Part shown: one piece after another, positions 30,537-43,401 of the stretch
How positions within the stretch are numbered: the stretch's first letter is position 1
Layout: every line of letters begins with the position of its first letter
Source: Kumtagia ephedrae
GTDB taxonomy: Bacteria > Pseudomonadota > Alphaproteobacteria > Rhizobiales > Rhizobiaceae
Assembly (NCBI RefSeq): GCF_003012745.1
Contig: NZ_PXYK01000034.1
Span: 1-58,856, forward strand
Direction of reading: 5' to 3'
DNA: 58,856 bases
The notes under the pieces: model-generated
The model's input: only the letters and a program-made list of their open reading frames with translations
What the model was told of the DNA's origin: nothing
Databases searched by the model: none
Program-made: the position numbers and the translations under genes

Positions 30537-31505
30537 ATGCCGCATTTGCGAATCTTCGGGGATCGGGCGGGCTATGACGAGGACCGCTACACGCTGGTCA
30601 TGTCGGTGAAGCGCAAGCCCACGGTGTTCCATCTGGTGGCGGGCGGCGGCCTCGACGTTACGACGGATCCGGTGGACGGCAGGACCATCGTCGACTGCTC
30701 GGCAGCGGCGGGCGACGACGCCGGCATCCACAAGGACGCGCGCCTGACGCCCTGGGAGAAGGAGCAGACCATCAGCAAGGTCACGCTGACGGCCAAGGAG
30801 GTCGGCAGCACGGTGCTGCGGGCGAAGGGCGGCGGCGCCGACCAGATCAAGCCGCTGCCGATCACCGTCGTCTCCAACAACGATGCGCGCCAGATCGGCA
30901 ACACGCTCGGCGAGATCACGTCCAAGCTCCGCGACGATATCCAGAAGCTGTCGCTTCGCGACGCCGTCATCGAGGTCGCGCGCGACCAGATGAACAGCGC
31001 CATCTCCATCGGTCATTCGCAGAACGGCTTCGGCGTCTACATGAAGAGCGACACCCTGAACTGGTGCGGCGCCTTCGCCTACTGGTGCTGGGACCAGGCC
31101 GCCTTCATCAAGGGCGAGACGAACCCGTTCGCCAGCGGCGGCAACGAGGTGCTGTGGTCGCCGCAGCGCGCCATCGAATGGGGCCGCAAGCCGAGCAGTC
31201 CGGTCAACATGTGGCGCGTCGACACCAACGAAGGCTATTCACCCGCCAACCTCAAGCGGGCGGACATCGTGCTGGTGCGGGCAAACACCCGGGACTGGAA
31301 GGGCGAGGACGAATCGAAGCGGCCGCCGGGGCCGTGGTACTGGAAGCACGTCTGCATGATCCATTCGATCAGCGGCGACACCGTCCTCACCATGGACGGC
31401 AACCAGGGGTTTCCGCAGGCCATCAAGATCGTCGAGCGAAGCCTGTCGGAAAAGGTCGACGGCGGACCGTACAAGCTGGCCTTCGTGCACCCGTTTCTCG
31501 TCTGA
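30537..31505 (+). CDS. CHAP-like cysteine peptidase/amidase domain protein
   Basis: A 322-residue protein of two parts. The N-terminal half (about 1-115) is beta-rich and could be an Ig-like or binding module. The C-terminal half resembles a CHAP (cysteine, histidine-dependent amidohydrolase/peptidase) domain. Its candidate catalytic Cys177 is in NWCGAFAYWCW, His271 in WKHVCMI, and the polar residue Asn289 in MDGNQG. CHAP domains usually cleave peptidoglycan crosslinks. There is no signal peptide or membrane helix, so any envelope target would need another export route. The start is the ATG at 30537. No phage or secretion genes flank it. Confidence 0.65.
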   Translation: MPHLRIFGDRAGYDEDRYTLVMSVKRKPTVFHLVAGGGLDVTTDPVDGRTIVDCSAAAGDDAGIHKDARLTPWEKEQTISKVTLTAKEVGSTVLRAKGGGADQIKPLPITVVSNNDARQIGNTLGEITSKLRDDIQKLSLRDAVIEVARDQMNSAISIGHSQNGFGVYMKSDTLNWCGAFAYWCWDQAAFIKGETNPFASGGNEVLWSPQRAIEWGRKPSSPVNMWRVDTNEGYSPANLKRADIVLVRANTRDWKGEDESKRPPGPWYWKHVCMIHSISGDTVLTMDGNQGFPQAIKIVERSLSEKVDGGPYKLAFVHPFLV

Positions 31506-31513
31506 GCCGCCAG

Positions 31514-33595
31514 CTACTCGCCGGCGGCTGCGAGTTCCGTAGCCTTGCGCCGCCGCCGGCGCGTCTCCTGGGCGGCCGCGGCGGTCGCCTCTTCCGCCCC
31601 GCCGGAAACCTGGACGGTCGGCGTCGCCAGCTTGATGCCGTTCTCGTCGAAGGCCTTCTTGATCATCATCAGGGCCTTGCGCTTGATGGTGAACTGCGTG
31701 CCGGGCTTGGTCATCAGCTTCATGCGCAGCACGATGCCCGATTCGCCGAAGCTGTCGACGCCCTGCATCTTCAGGGGCGAGAGCGTGTTTTCGGCGAACT
31801 CCGGGTCCTGCGCCAATTCCTGGCCGATCTTCTTGACGATCTTGCGCGCCTGCTCGACGTCGGAATCGTAGGTGACGGTGAGCGTCATCTTCTCGATCAC
31901 CCAGTCGCGGCTCATGTTCTGCACGGCGCCGAGCTGGCCGAACGGCACGGTGAAGATCGGCCCGCGCTGGTGGCGCAGCCGCACCGAGCGCAGGCTGAAG
32001 CCTTCCACCGTGCCCTTGTAGCTGCCGCTCTGGATGTACTCGCCGACGCGGAAGGCGTCGTCGAGCATGAAGAACACGCCGCTGATGATGTCCTTCACCA
32101 GAGTCTGCGAGCCGAAGCCGATGGCCACGCCGAAGATGCCGGCCCCGGCGATCAGCGGGGCGATGGCGATGCCCATCCCGGAAAGGATGGTCAGCACCGC
32201 CACGATGGCGATGAAGACGCCGAGCGCGTTGCGGAAGATGGGCAAGAGGGTCCGCAGCCGGCCGCGGCGCGCCATTTCCTCCGGCGTGCCGCCCTGCTCG
32301 GCGGTCACCTCCATACGATGGGCGATCAGGGCCTTCGACAATTGCCACAGGAGATCGGCGACGAGCAGGATGATGATGCCGTTGAGCAGGCCGCCGACGA
32401 CGCGGCGGGCGGTTTCGCTCTCGCCGACGGCGGCGGCCGTCAACTGCCAGACATAGGTCAGCCAGGCGACGGCAAGCGCGATCACCAGGGCGCGGGCGCC
32501 GCGCACGATGAGCACCCGGGTGATCATCGCCCAGAGCGTGGTGCTGCCGTGGCCCCCGGCGAGCGTGTCGGCGATGCGGCCGACGCCGGAGACCGCCTTC
32601 GGCAGCAGAAGGGCGTAGATGCCGAGCCACAGCAGGCCGACGAGCTCGGCGACCCAGACGAACCACAGGATGATCAGGTAGAAGGTGAGCAGCCATCCCT
32701 TCATCGGCGAGGGGGCTGCACGGAAATGCGGGCGGCGCCACACGCAGTCGATCGAGACGGCAAGCAGCCCGAGGCCGAAGGCATAGGCCACCAGCTGCCG
32801 GGCCTCGCGGGTGAAGCCGAGGGACGGCATCAGGCTGGCGATCGCCCAGCCGGCGAAGAAGATCGCCGCGAACATCTGCACGCGGGAAAACCAGAAGCGG
32901 GCGCTCGCATCGTCGGTGTCGACCATGCGCGGCGGACGGGCGGGATCGGCGCCCTGCGGCGACAGCAGCAGCCGGGCGACGGTGCGAACGAGCCGGAAGA
33001 GGATGACGGCGGCAAGAAAGGTGAGGACCACCTTGCGCAGGAGCGGCGGCCAGTCGAAGGCGAGGAAGAGGCCGGCGCTGGCCAGGGTGAACACGAGCAG
33101 CGGAACGAGATCGGTCAGGAGCCGCAGCGGCTGTTCCGCCGCGCCGCCCGGGGCATCGCGCCTGGCCCGGTGCAGCAGGTGGCGGAACAGCCGCTCGGCG
33201 CCGTAGCCGACCGCGATCAGGACGGCGAGAATGAACAGCACCGTGCCTGGGCGACCGGAGTTGACATCGGCGGAAGCCGCGCGGGTTGCATTGGCGAGCT
33301 GCTGGGGGAAGCTGACAAGGGCGGTCTTCAGCGCGCCGATATGGTTGCGGATGCGCGCCTCGACCTCGGTCAGGCCGTCCGCCGCTGGGGAGCTTTCGGG
33401 GGCGGCCGGAGCGGCGGGGCGCGACTGCAGCCAGGACTTGACGTCGGGGTCGTTCAGGAGATCAAGCAGTTGCTTGACTTTTTCAGGCGGGGGCGCGGCG
33501 TCCGCCTGCTGGGCGAGCGCGCCGGCCGGCATAGCAGCCAGCATCAGCAACGCCGCCGCTACGGCGACGACGATCCGCACCAAACCGCTCCTCAT
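31514..33595 (-). CDS. Mechanosensitive ion channel family protein (MscS superfamily, multi-helix)
   Basis: A 693-residue inner-membrane channel. The signal peptide has a likely cut after AGALA near 28. A periplasmic helical segment follows, then about eight to ten membrane helices. The conserved MscS pore and beta domain (about 400-620) includes the glycine/alanine-rich LIAGAGIFGVAIGFGSQTLV pore helix and the DDAFRVGEYIQSGSYKGTVE stretch. Such channels open under membrane tension to release solutes during osmotic downshock. The C-terminal tail is Ala/Lys/Arg-rich. The ATG at 33595, preceded by GGAGGAG, begins the signal peptide. Confidence 0.92.
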   Translation of the reverse strand: MRSGLVRIVVAVAAALLMLAAMPAGALAQQADAAPPPEKVKQLLDLLNDPDVKSWLQSRPAAPAAPESSPAADGLTEVEARIRNHIGALKTALVSFPQQLANATRAASADVNSGRPGTVLFILAVLIAVGYGAERLFRHLLHRARRDAPGGAAEQPLRLLTDLVPLLVFTLASAGLFLAFDWPPLLRKVVLTFLAAVILFRLVRTVARLLLSPQGADPARPPRMVDTDDASARFWFSRVQMFAAIFFAGWAIASLMPSLGFTREARQLVAYAFGLGLLAVSIDCVWRRPHFRAAPSPMKGWLLTFYLIILWFVWVAELVGLLWLGIYALLLPKAVSGVGRIADTLAGGHGSTTLWAMITRVLIVRGARALVIALAVAWLTYVWQLTAAAVGESETARRVVGGLLNGIIILLVADLLWQLSKALIAHRMEVTAEQGGTPEEMARRGRLRTLLPIFRNALGVFIAIVAVLTILSGMGIAIAPLIAGAGIFGVAIGFGSQTLVKDIISGVFFMLDDAFRVGEYIQSGSYKGTVEGFSLRSVRLRHQRGPIFTVPFGQLGAVQNMSRDWVIEKMTLTVTYDSDVEQARKIVKKIGQELAQDPEFAENTLSPLKMQGVDSFGESGIVLRMKLMTKPGTQFTIKRKALMMIKKAFDENGIKLATPTVQVSGGAEEATAAAAQETRRRRRKATELAAAGE

Positions 33596-33720
33596 AACTC
33601 CTCCGCAAGCCGCAGCCGCCGGCGAAGCGCCGTGGCCCTGCCTCCAGCATGGCACAGAAGAATGACGGAAGCATAGAGCGGGCTTCGGTGTTCAGGGACG
33701 CGCCGGCCGCCGGCCTGAAT

Positions 33721-37461
<3,741 letters not shown>

Positions 37462-37655
37462 CGTCGTCCAGCCCCGCACAGGCGAATTTCGTCCGCCTCT
37501 CTTCCCCGCGCGAGTATCGGCGGCAAACGCTTAAGGATTGGCTAACCATATCGCCGGTTTCCGCCGCCGGTTCCCGCAAGGGTCGGAGCGGGTTGCCTCG
37601 GCGCCGCCGAGGATCGATGATGCCGGTGCGATACGGATCGACGGGAGCGACTGGA

Positions 37656-37895
37656 ATGGCAACGACAAGACCGATCGCCACGGCGCCGGCGGACGGGACG
37701 AAGGTGCGGATCGTCTGGACGGACGCCGACGGCCAGGAGAACGAATCGATCGGACAGTACCGCTCGCTGGAGCGGATGCGGCAGACCGGCGGCGACTGGG
37801 ACGAGGGCGACGCCGGCTGGTGGGTGTTCGTCGACGGCTCGACCCAGAAGAAGGTGTCGCCGCATTCCTGGATCAGCGGCGAGGACGAGGATTAA
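37656..37895 (+). CDS. Small conserved-looking protein of unknown function
   Basis: A 79-residue hydrophilic protein, MATTRPIATAPADGTKVRIV onward, rich in Trp and Asp, ending in an acidic GEDED tail. Its layout (KVRIVWTDADGQENESIGQY then WWVFVDGSTQKKVSPHSW) looks like a small beta-barrel. The ATG at 37656 has GGGAG 9 bases upstream. I know no function for it. It is divergent from the hybrid kinase and 102 bp before the dipeptidase, possibly cotranscribed. Confidence 0.7.
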   Translation: MATTRPIATAPADGTKVRIVWTDADGQENESIGQYRSLERMRQTGGDWDEGDAGWWVFVDGSTQKKVSPHSWISGEDED

Positions 37896-37997
37896 ACCCC
37901 TGGCGCGGCCCACGACTGCGGACAGTCCCACCGGACGGCCTTGCGGATGCCGCGGCAACGATTAGCCTGATGCCGCCATCTCATCCGAAGGATCTCC

Positions 37998-39050
37998 ATG
38001 CAGCGCGTGTTCGACGGCCACAACGACGTCCTGCTTCGTCTCTGGCGGCGGGAGAAGGAAGGATTCGATCCCGTCCGCGATTTCGTCGACGGATCGCCGT
38101 TCGGCCATATCGACCTGCCCCGCGCGCAGGCTGGTGGCCTGGCGGGCGGATTGTGCGCGATCTACATTCCCTCCGACGACCTGCAGATGAAGGCGCCGGG
38201 GCCGGACGGCCGCTACGACACGCCGCTGCCGAGGCCGCTGGAGCGCGCGCCATCGCTCGACATAGCGCTGCAGTTCGCCTCGATCGCCGTCCGGCTGGCA
38301 CATTCCGGCGGCTGGCGGCTCTGCCGCTCCACGGCGGAGATCGAGGCGGCGATGCGGGACGGGATATTCGCGGCCGTGCTGCACCTCGAAGGCTGCGAGC
38401 CCATCGATCCCGATCTCGCCGCGCTCGACGTGCTGCATGCCGCCGGCCTGCGCTCGCTCGGGCCGGTGTGGAGCCGTTCCAACATCTTCGGCCACGGCGT
38501 GCCGTTCGCCTATCCGCGCAGCCCCGATACCGGCCCGGGCCTCACCGAGGCCGGCAGGCGGCTGGTGCGCGCCTGCGACCGGCTCGGCATCCTGGTCGAC
38601 CTGTCGCATATCACCGAAAAGGGGTTTTGGGACGTGGCCGGAATCACCGACCGGCCGCTGGTGGCAAGCCACTCCAACCCGCATGCGCTGGTGCCGGTGG
38701 CGCGCAACCTCACAGACCGCCAGCTTGATGCCATCCGCGCGAGCAACGGCCTGGTGGCGCTCAACTTCGCCGTCACCATGCTGCGGCCGGACGGCCGCGA
38801 GGATGCCGCCGTGCCGCTCGACGACATGGTGCGGCATATCGACCATCTCGTCGGCAGGCTCGGCATCGACGGCGTGGCGATCGGCTCGGATTTCGACGGC
38901 GCTACCGTGCCGGCCGAGATCGGCGACGCGGCCGGGCTGCGGAAGCTGGTCGCCGCATTGGAGCGGGCGGGCTACACCGGCACGGACCTCGACAAGATCT
39001 GCCGAGGCAACTGGCTGCGAATATTGCGCTCGGCGTGGCGGGAGGGGTGA
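37998..39050 (+). CDS. Membrane dipeptidase (peptidase family M19)
   Basis: A zinc-dependent dipeptidase of the renal dipeptidase family, 350 residues. Metal ligands are visible: H8 and D10 in DGHND, E131 in HLEGCEP, H204 in DLSHITEKGF and H225 in VASHSNPHAL. GVAIGSDFDGA lies near the C-terminus. Family members hydrolyse L,D- or L,L-dipeptides. The start is the ATG at 37998 with AGGA about 8 bases upstream. There is no signal peptide, so it is cytoplasmic. Neighbours do not define the substrate. Confidence 0.92.
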   Translation: MQRVFDGHNDVLLRLWRREKEGFDPVRDFVDGSPFGHIDLPRAQAGGLAGGLCAIYIPSDDLQMKAPGPDGRYDTPLPRPLERAPSLDIALQFASIAVRLAHSGGWRLCRSTAEIEAAMRDGIFAAVLHLEGCEPIDPDLAALDVLHAAGLRSLGPVWSRSNIFGHGVPFAYPRSPDTGPGLTEAGRRLVRACDRLGILVDLSHITEKGFWDVAGITDRPLVASHSNPHALVPVARNLTDRQLDAIRASNGLVALNFAVTMLRPDGREDAAVPLDDMVRHIDHLVGRLGIDGVAIGSDFDGATVPAEIGDAAGLRKLVAALERAGYTGTDLDKICRGNWLRILRSAWREG

Positions 39051-39067
39051 TGAATTCCGCCGTATCG

Positions 39068-39207
39068 TACCCCCCACCCCTAACCCCTCTCCACAAGGGA
39101 GAGGGCGCTTTGCGGCCGCCGTGCCGCGGAAAACCGTTGATGGTTGATGTTTGGCGGAGATGCAAGCCGGTCCCGCTCCCCCTTGTGGGGGGTTAGGGGT
39201 GGGGGTA
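39068..39207. repeat. Family A palindromic repeat (core inverted)
   Basis: Arms TACCCCCCACCCCTAACCCC and GGGGTTAGGGGTGGGGGTA enclose a core with GCGGCCGCCGTGCCGCGGAA. It lies between the convergent M19 dipeptidase and M20 hydrolase genes. Confidence 0.85.
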
Positions 39208-39242
39208 GCTCGCGGGCGATTATCCGGCGCCGGCCCTCGTCG

Positions 39243-40406
39243 TCACGCCGCCAGTGACGCCTCCGCCAGCCTGACCCAGTAGCTCACCCCGTGCGGGATG
39301 ACCTCGTCGTTGAAGTCGTAGGCGGGGTGGTGGAGGTTGGCGCTGTCGCCATTGCCGATGAAGATGAAGGCGCCGGGCCGGGCCTCCAGCATGTAGGAGA
39401 AATCCTCGCCGCCCATCAGCGGCTGGATGGCGCGGTGGACATGTGGATCGCCGGCGATCTCGGCGGCGACGTCGCCGGCGAACACCGCCTGCTCGGCGTC
39501 GTTCACCGTCACCGGGTAGTTGGCGTCGTAATCGATCGTCACGGTCACGCCGAAGGTCGCGGCGATGCCGTCGCAGACCGCCCTCATGCGCTGCTCGGCG
39601 GCGGTGGCCACCTCCTTGCGCAGGGTGCGCACCGTGCCGGCGATCTGGGCATGCTCGGGGATGACGTTGTAGGCGTCGCCGGCATGGAACTTCGTCACCG
39701 TGACCACCAGCGCGTCGACCGGGTCGGTCGAGCGCGAGACGATCGTCTGCAGCGCCACGACGAGCTGGCTGGCCGCCACGATCGGATCGATCGCCTTGTG
39801 CGGCAGCGCGGCATGGCCGCCGCGGCCTTTGACGGTGATCGTGAATTCGGCGGTCGCGGCCATGATCGGCCCCGGCTTGATGGCGAACTGGCCGACCGGC
39901 AGGCCGGGCATGTTGTGCATGCCGAACACCCTTTCGATGCCGAAGCGGTCCATCATCCCGTCGCGCACCATGGCGAGGCCGCCTGCGCCGCCTTCCTCGG
40001 CCGGCTGGAAGATCACCGCCACCGATCCGGCGAAGTTGCGCGTCTCGGCGAGGTATTTCGCCGCGCCGAGCAGCATGGCGGTGTGGCCGTCATGGCCGCA
40101 GGCATGCATCTTGCCCGGCGTCTTCGATGCGTAGGGCTTGCCGGAGGTCTCGCTGATCGGCAGCGCGTCCATGTCGGCGCGCAGGCCGACGGTGGCGCCG
40201 TCGCCCAGCCGGCCCTTGATGACACCCACCACGCCGGTGCGGCCGATGCCGGTCGCCACCTCGTCGCAGCCGAAGGCCGCAAGCTTCTCGGCGACGAAGC
40301 GCGCCGTCTCGAACACGTCGTAGTTGAGCTCGGGGTTCTGGTGCAGGTGGCGGCGCCAGCCGGCGACCTCGTCCTGCAACTCGGCGGCGCGGTTCAGAAT
40401 CGGCAT
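39243..40406 (-). CDS. M20 family metallo-amidohydrolase (hippurate hydrolase type)
   Basis: A 387-residue di-metal amidohydrolase of the M20D group (hippuricase, IAA-amino-acid hydrolase, N-acyl-amino-acid deacylase). The metal-site motifs are GLRADMDALPI, C103 and H105 in MHACGHDGHTAM, E137-E138 in QPAEEGGAGG, and His353 in the C-terminal region before GNGDSANLHHPAYDFND. A dimerisation domain with KGRGGHAALPHKAIDP is inserted. The start is the ATG at 40406. The natural substrate is unknown. Monocistronic, divergent from the DD-carboxypeptidase gene. Confidence 0.91.
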   Translation of the reverse strand: MPILNRAAELQDEVAGWRRHLHQNPELNYDVFETARFVAEKLAAFGCDEVATGIGRTGVVGVIKGRLGDGATVGLRADMDALPISETSGKPYASKTPGKMHACGHDGHTAMLLGAAKYLAETRNFAGSVAVIFQPAEEGGAGGLAMVRDGMMDRFGIERVFGMHNMPGLPVGQFAIKPGPIMAATAEFTITVKGRGGHAALPHKAIDPIVAASQLVVALQTIVSRSTDPVDALVVTVTKFHAGDAYNVIPEHAQIAGTVRTLRKEVATAAEQRMRAVCDGIAATFGVTVTIDYDANYPVTVNDAEQAVFAGDVAAEIAGDPHVHRAIQPLMGGEDFSYMLEARPGAFIFIGNGDSANLHHPAYDFNDEVIPHGVSYWVRLAEASLAA

Positions 40407-40602
40407 GTCGCAGTCCCACTTCCGTTCGTTGTTTCAGCAGCGCAGCTTGCCGCCGCCCGGGCTTTGCCATTTTGACGTCACATAGACTAAATAGCACCGA
40501 ATGATGTCCCGGCGTCGCGAACGCGTCGCCAGTCGTCGCGCGATGCGACGGGACAAGCTTATTGACCTATGCTCGATCACGGCAAGAGGCTATTTCGGAA
40601 CG

Positions 40603-41766
40603 ATGATCCGACGCACTCTCCTCATTCCCGCCTTGCTGGCCGGCATGGCCGCCTCGACCGCGCTGCACGTCGCGCCGGCCGCGGCCAACCCCTCCATCCT
40701 GTTCGACCCGGCCACCGGGCGGGTGATCGAGAGCGACGACGCCTTCCATCGCTGGTATCCGGCCTCGCTCACCAAGCTGATGACGACCTACGTCGTGTTC
40801 CGCGCCATCCAGTCGGGCGAGCTGACGTTCTCCTCGCCGGTGCGCATCTCCAAGAAGGCGTCGGAACTGCCGCCGAGCAAGATGGGCTACAAGCCGGGCT
40901 CGGTGCTGACCGTCGACAATGCGCTGAAGATCATCATGGTGAAGTCGGCCAACGACGTCGCCATGTCGCTCGGCGAGAGCGTCGCCGGCTCGCAGGCCGC
41001 CTTCGCCGAGATGATGAACGCCGAATCGCGGCGGCTCGGCATGACCGATTCGCACTGGATCAATCCGCATGGACTGCATGACGACGGCCAGTACACCTCG
41101 CCGCGCGACCTGGCGCTGCTGTCTGTCGCGCTGCGCCGTGATTTTCCGCAATATTCCGACTATTTCTCGATCGAGGGGCTGCTTGCCGACGGCAAGGAGG
41201 TTCCCAGCCACAACAATCTGCTCGGCCGCTACGACGGCGCCGACGGCATGAAGACGGGTTATACCTGCCCGTCCGGCTTCAACCTGGTCGCGTCGGCCAG
41301 CCGCAACGGCCGCACACTGATGGCGATCGTGGTCGGCGGCGAATCGGTCGAGGCGCGCGACGAGAAGGCGGCCGACCTGCTGTCGCGCGGCTTCGCCGCG
41401 GCGCCGGGCAGCGGCCCGTCGCTGGCCGAGCTGCGGCCGGCATCCGCCGCGCGGAACCTGCCGGTCAACATGTACGACCAGCTCTGCTCCAAGGAAGTGC
41501 GGGCCGCCAGGGCGAAGAAGGACAAGGAGCTGCGCGAGGCGATCAAGGCCGGCCGGGCCGTCAGGACAGTGCCGATCTATTCCGCCGAGCTGCCGCGGCC
41601 GCGCCGGCTCGTCTCGGTGAGGCTGGGCGGCGCCCAGGGCCCTGTGCCGAAGGCGGTGGCGGAGGCGCAGGCCTATGCCGACGTGCCGATCCCGACCTGG
41701 CGTCCGGACATGCCGGTGCCGGGACTGCGCACCGCCGAGCAGGGCGACGGCGCGACCATACGCTAG
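40603..41766 (+). CDS. D-alanyl-D-alanine carboxypeptidase (PBP5/DacF family)
   Basis: Periplasmic low-molecular-weight penicillin-binding protein of 387 residues that trims the terminal D-Ala of peptidoglycan pentapeptides. The signal peptide is 1-28 or so (MIRRTLLIPALLAGMAASTA, cut after APAAA). All three active-site motifs are present: S55-L-T-K58, S115-A-N117 and K217-T-G219. Past the catalytic domain is a proline-rich C-terminal region rather than a clear amphipathic anchor. The ATG at 40603 is chosen because it starts the signal peptide; the frame is open 34 codons further upstream. Confidence 0.92.
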   Translation: MIRRTLLIPALLAGMAASTALHVAPAAANPSILFDPATGRVIESDDAFHRWYPASLTKLMTTYVVFRAIQSGELTFSSPVRISKKASELPPSKMGYKPGSVLTVDNALKIIMVKSANDVAMSLGESVAGSQAAFAEMMNAESRRLGMTDSHWINPHGLHDDGQYTSPRDLALLSVALRRDFPQYSDYFSIEGLLADGKEVPSHNNLLGRYDGADGMKTGYTCPSGFNLVASASRNGRTLMAIVVGGESVEARDEKAADLLSRGFAAAPGSGPSLAELRPASAARNLPVNMYDQLCSKEVRAARAKKDKELREAIKAGRAVRTVPIYSAELPRPRRLVSVRLGGAQGPVPKAVAEAQAYADVPIPTWRPDMPVPGLRTAEQGDGATIR

Positions 41767-41776
41767 GCATGCCGCG

Positions 41777-42910
41777 GTGAGCCCATATCCGATCCCCGTC
41801 TCGGTGCTGACCGGCTTCCTCGGCGCCGGCAAGACGACGCTACTCAACCGGCTGCTGCGCGATCCCGAACTGAAGGACACGGCCGTCATCGTCAACGAGT
41901 TCGGAGAGGTGGCGATCGACCATCTTCTGGTCGAGCAGGCGTCGGACGGCGTCATCCAGCTTTCCGACGGCTGCCTGTGCTGCACGGTGCGCGGCGAGCT
42001 GGTCGACACGCTGGCCGACCTGATCGACCGGCTGCAGACCGGGCGGATCGAAAAGCTGGCGCGTGTCGTCATCGAGACCACCGGCCTCGCCGATCCGGCG
42101 CCGGTGCTGCAGTCGATCATGGCGCATCCGGTGCTGGTGCAGGCGTTCCGGCTCGACGGCGTGATCACGCTGGTCGACGCGGTCAACGGCGCGGCGACGC
42201 TGGACAACCATGTCGAGGCGGTCAAGCAGGCCGCGGTCGCCGACCGGCTGGTGATCACCAAGGCCGACCTGGCGACGGATGCCGCCGCCGTCGACGCCTT
42301 GCGCCGGCGGCTCAGGGCGCTCAATCCGAACGCGGCGATCCTCGACGTGCAGGGGCCGGAGGCGGGCGCTGCCGGCCTGCTCGCCTGCGGCCTCTACGAT
42401 CCCGCCACGAAGACCGCCGACGTGCGGCGCTGGCTGGGCGAGGCGGCGGATGACGGACACCATCATGATGGCCATGCGCACCATCATCATGACCATCACC
42501 ACCATGACGGCCACGACGCTCATCACCACCATCATGACGAACGGATAAAATCCTTCTCGCTGGTGCATGAGCGGCCGGTGCCCTATGCGGCGATCGAGAT
42601 GTTCCTCGATCTTTTGATGTCCGTTCACGGCGACAGGCTGCTGAGGATGAAGGGCATCATCGAGCTCCGCGAGGATCCTTCCCGCCCGCTGGTCGTGCAT
42701 GGCGTGCAGAAGACGCTGCACCCGCCGGCGCGGCTGCCGGCCTGGCCCGACGGCCCGCGCGGCGTGCGCCTGGTGCTGATCACGCTCGACATGCCGGAGG
42801 ATTATGTCCGCCGGCTGTTCGCCATCATCACAGAGGAGCCGGCCGTCGACACGCCCGACCGGGCCGCGGTCAGGGACAATCCGCTGGGGATTCCGGGTTT
42901 CATGCGGTGA
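41777..42910 (+). CDS. CobW/COG0523 family metal-chaperone GTPase with His-rich loop
   Basis: A G3E GTPase of 377 residues. Walker A is GFLGAGKTT (13-21), the metal-binding motif GCLCC is at 65-69, the specificity motif is TKAD and the C-terminal CobW_C domain is present. Between the domains, residues about 225-256 are almost all His and Asp, a metal reservoir seen in zinc- or cobalt-handling members. COG0523 proteins insert metal into client enzymes or act in zinc scarcity. No Zur box or zinc gene is nearby, and cobST lies 12 kb away, so the metal is open. It starts at GTG (41777), 10 bp after the carboxypeptidase stop. Confidence 0.9.
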   Translation: MSPYPIPVSVLTGFLGAGKTTLLNRLLRDPELKDTAVIVNEFGEVAIDHLLVEQASDGVIQLSDGCLCCTVRGELVDTLADLIDRLQTGRIEKLARVVIETTGLADPAPVLQSIMAHPVLVQAFRLDGVITLVDAVNGAATLDNHVEAVKQAAVADRLVITKADLATDAAAVDALRRRLRALNPNAAILDVQGPEAGAAGLLACGLYDPATKTADVRRWLGEAADDGHHHDGHAHHHHDHHHHDGHDAHHHHHDERIKSFSLVHERPVPYAAIEMFLDLLMSVHGDRLLRMKGIIELREDPSRPLVVHGVQKTLHPPARLPAWPDGPRGVRLVLITLDMPEDYVRRLFAIITEEPAVDTPDRAAVRDNPLGIPGFMR

Positions 42911-42940
42911 GGCGAGAGGCCGGCGTCGCGCTTCGTCCAG

Positions 42941-43122
42941 CACCCCTCATCCGCCTTCGCTTCGCTCAGGCACCTTCTCCCACAAGGGGAGAAGGTGGAG
43001 CGTTGGATCATCGCTTCCGCAAATCTCCATCGCTGGCGATTGCCGGCGGGGCCGGCGCGAAGCTCCCCCTTCTCCCCAGGGGGAGAAGGGGGCCGAGCGA
43101 AGCGAGGTCGGATGAGGGGTGT
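42941..43122. repeat. Family C palindromic repeat
   Basis: The left arm CACCCCTCATCCGCCTTCGC then TTCGCTCAGGCACCTTCTCC is matched by a right arm ending GGAGAAGG... GCGAAGCGAGGTCGGATGAG with GGGTG. Each arm carries its own CTTCTCCC/GGGAGAAG hairpin. A core of about 65 bp includes CCGGCGGGGCCGG. It is the only full copy in the window, between convergent genes. Confidence 0.85.
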
Positions 43123-43158
43123 TGGACGGAGCACGACGCCCTGCCAAGCCGTCCCGCC

Positions 43159-43401
43159 TCACCCCCGCTCGATCAGGAACCGGTGGCCGGTCGCCGTCCG
43201 CTCCGTCCTGACAAGCCGATGGCCGTCTTCCTGGCAGAAGGCGGGGATGTCGATGGCCGCGAGCGGGTCGGTGGTTTCGGCCCATAGCAACGCGCCCGCG
43301 GGCATGCCGGCCAGCCGCTTGCGCGCCCTGAGCACCGGCAGCGGGCAGTTCAGCCCCTTGAGGTCGTAGACCCCGGCCGTCTTCTCGCCGTGCAGGATCA
43401 A
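43159..43401 (-). CDS. Sulfurtransferase TusA family protein
   Basis: An 80-residue TusA-like protein with the family motif LKGLNCPLPVLRARK, in which the CPxP cysteine carries persulfide sulfur in thiolation or redox pathways. The only start that gives the complete N-terminal strand is a TTG at 43401 whose TGA overlap (TTGA) with the upstream L,D-transpeptidase stop implies translational coupling. No other start codon fits. It may serve tRNA 2-thiolation or other sulfur delivery. Its pairing with an L,D-transpeptidase gives no functional hint. Confidence 0.85.
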   Translation of the reverse strand: MILHGEKTAGVYDLKGLNCPLPVLRARKRLAGMPAGALLWAETTDPLAAIDIPAFCQEDGHRLVRTERTATGHRFLIERG

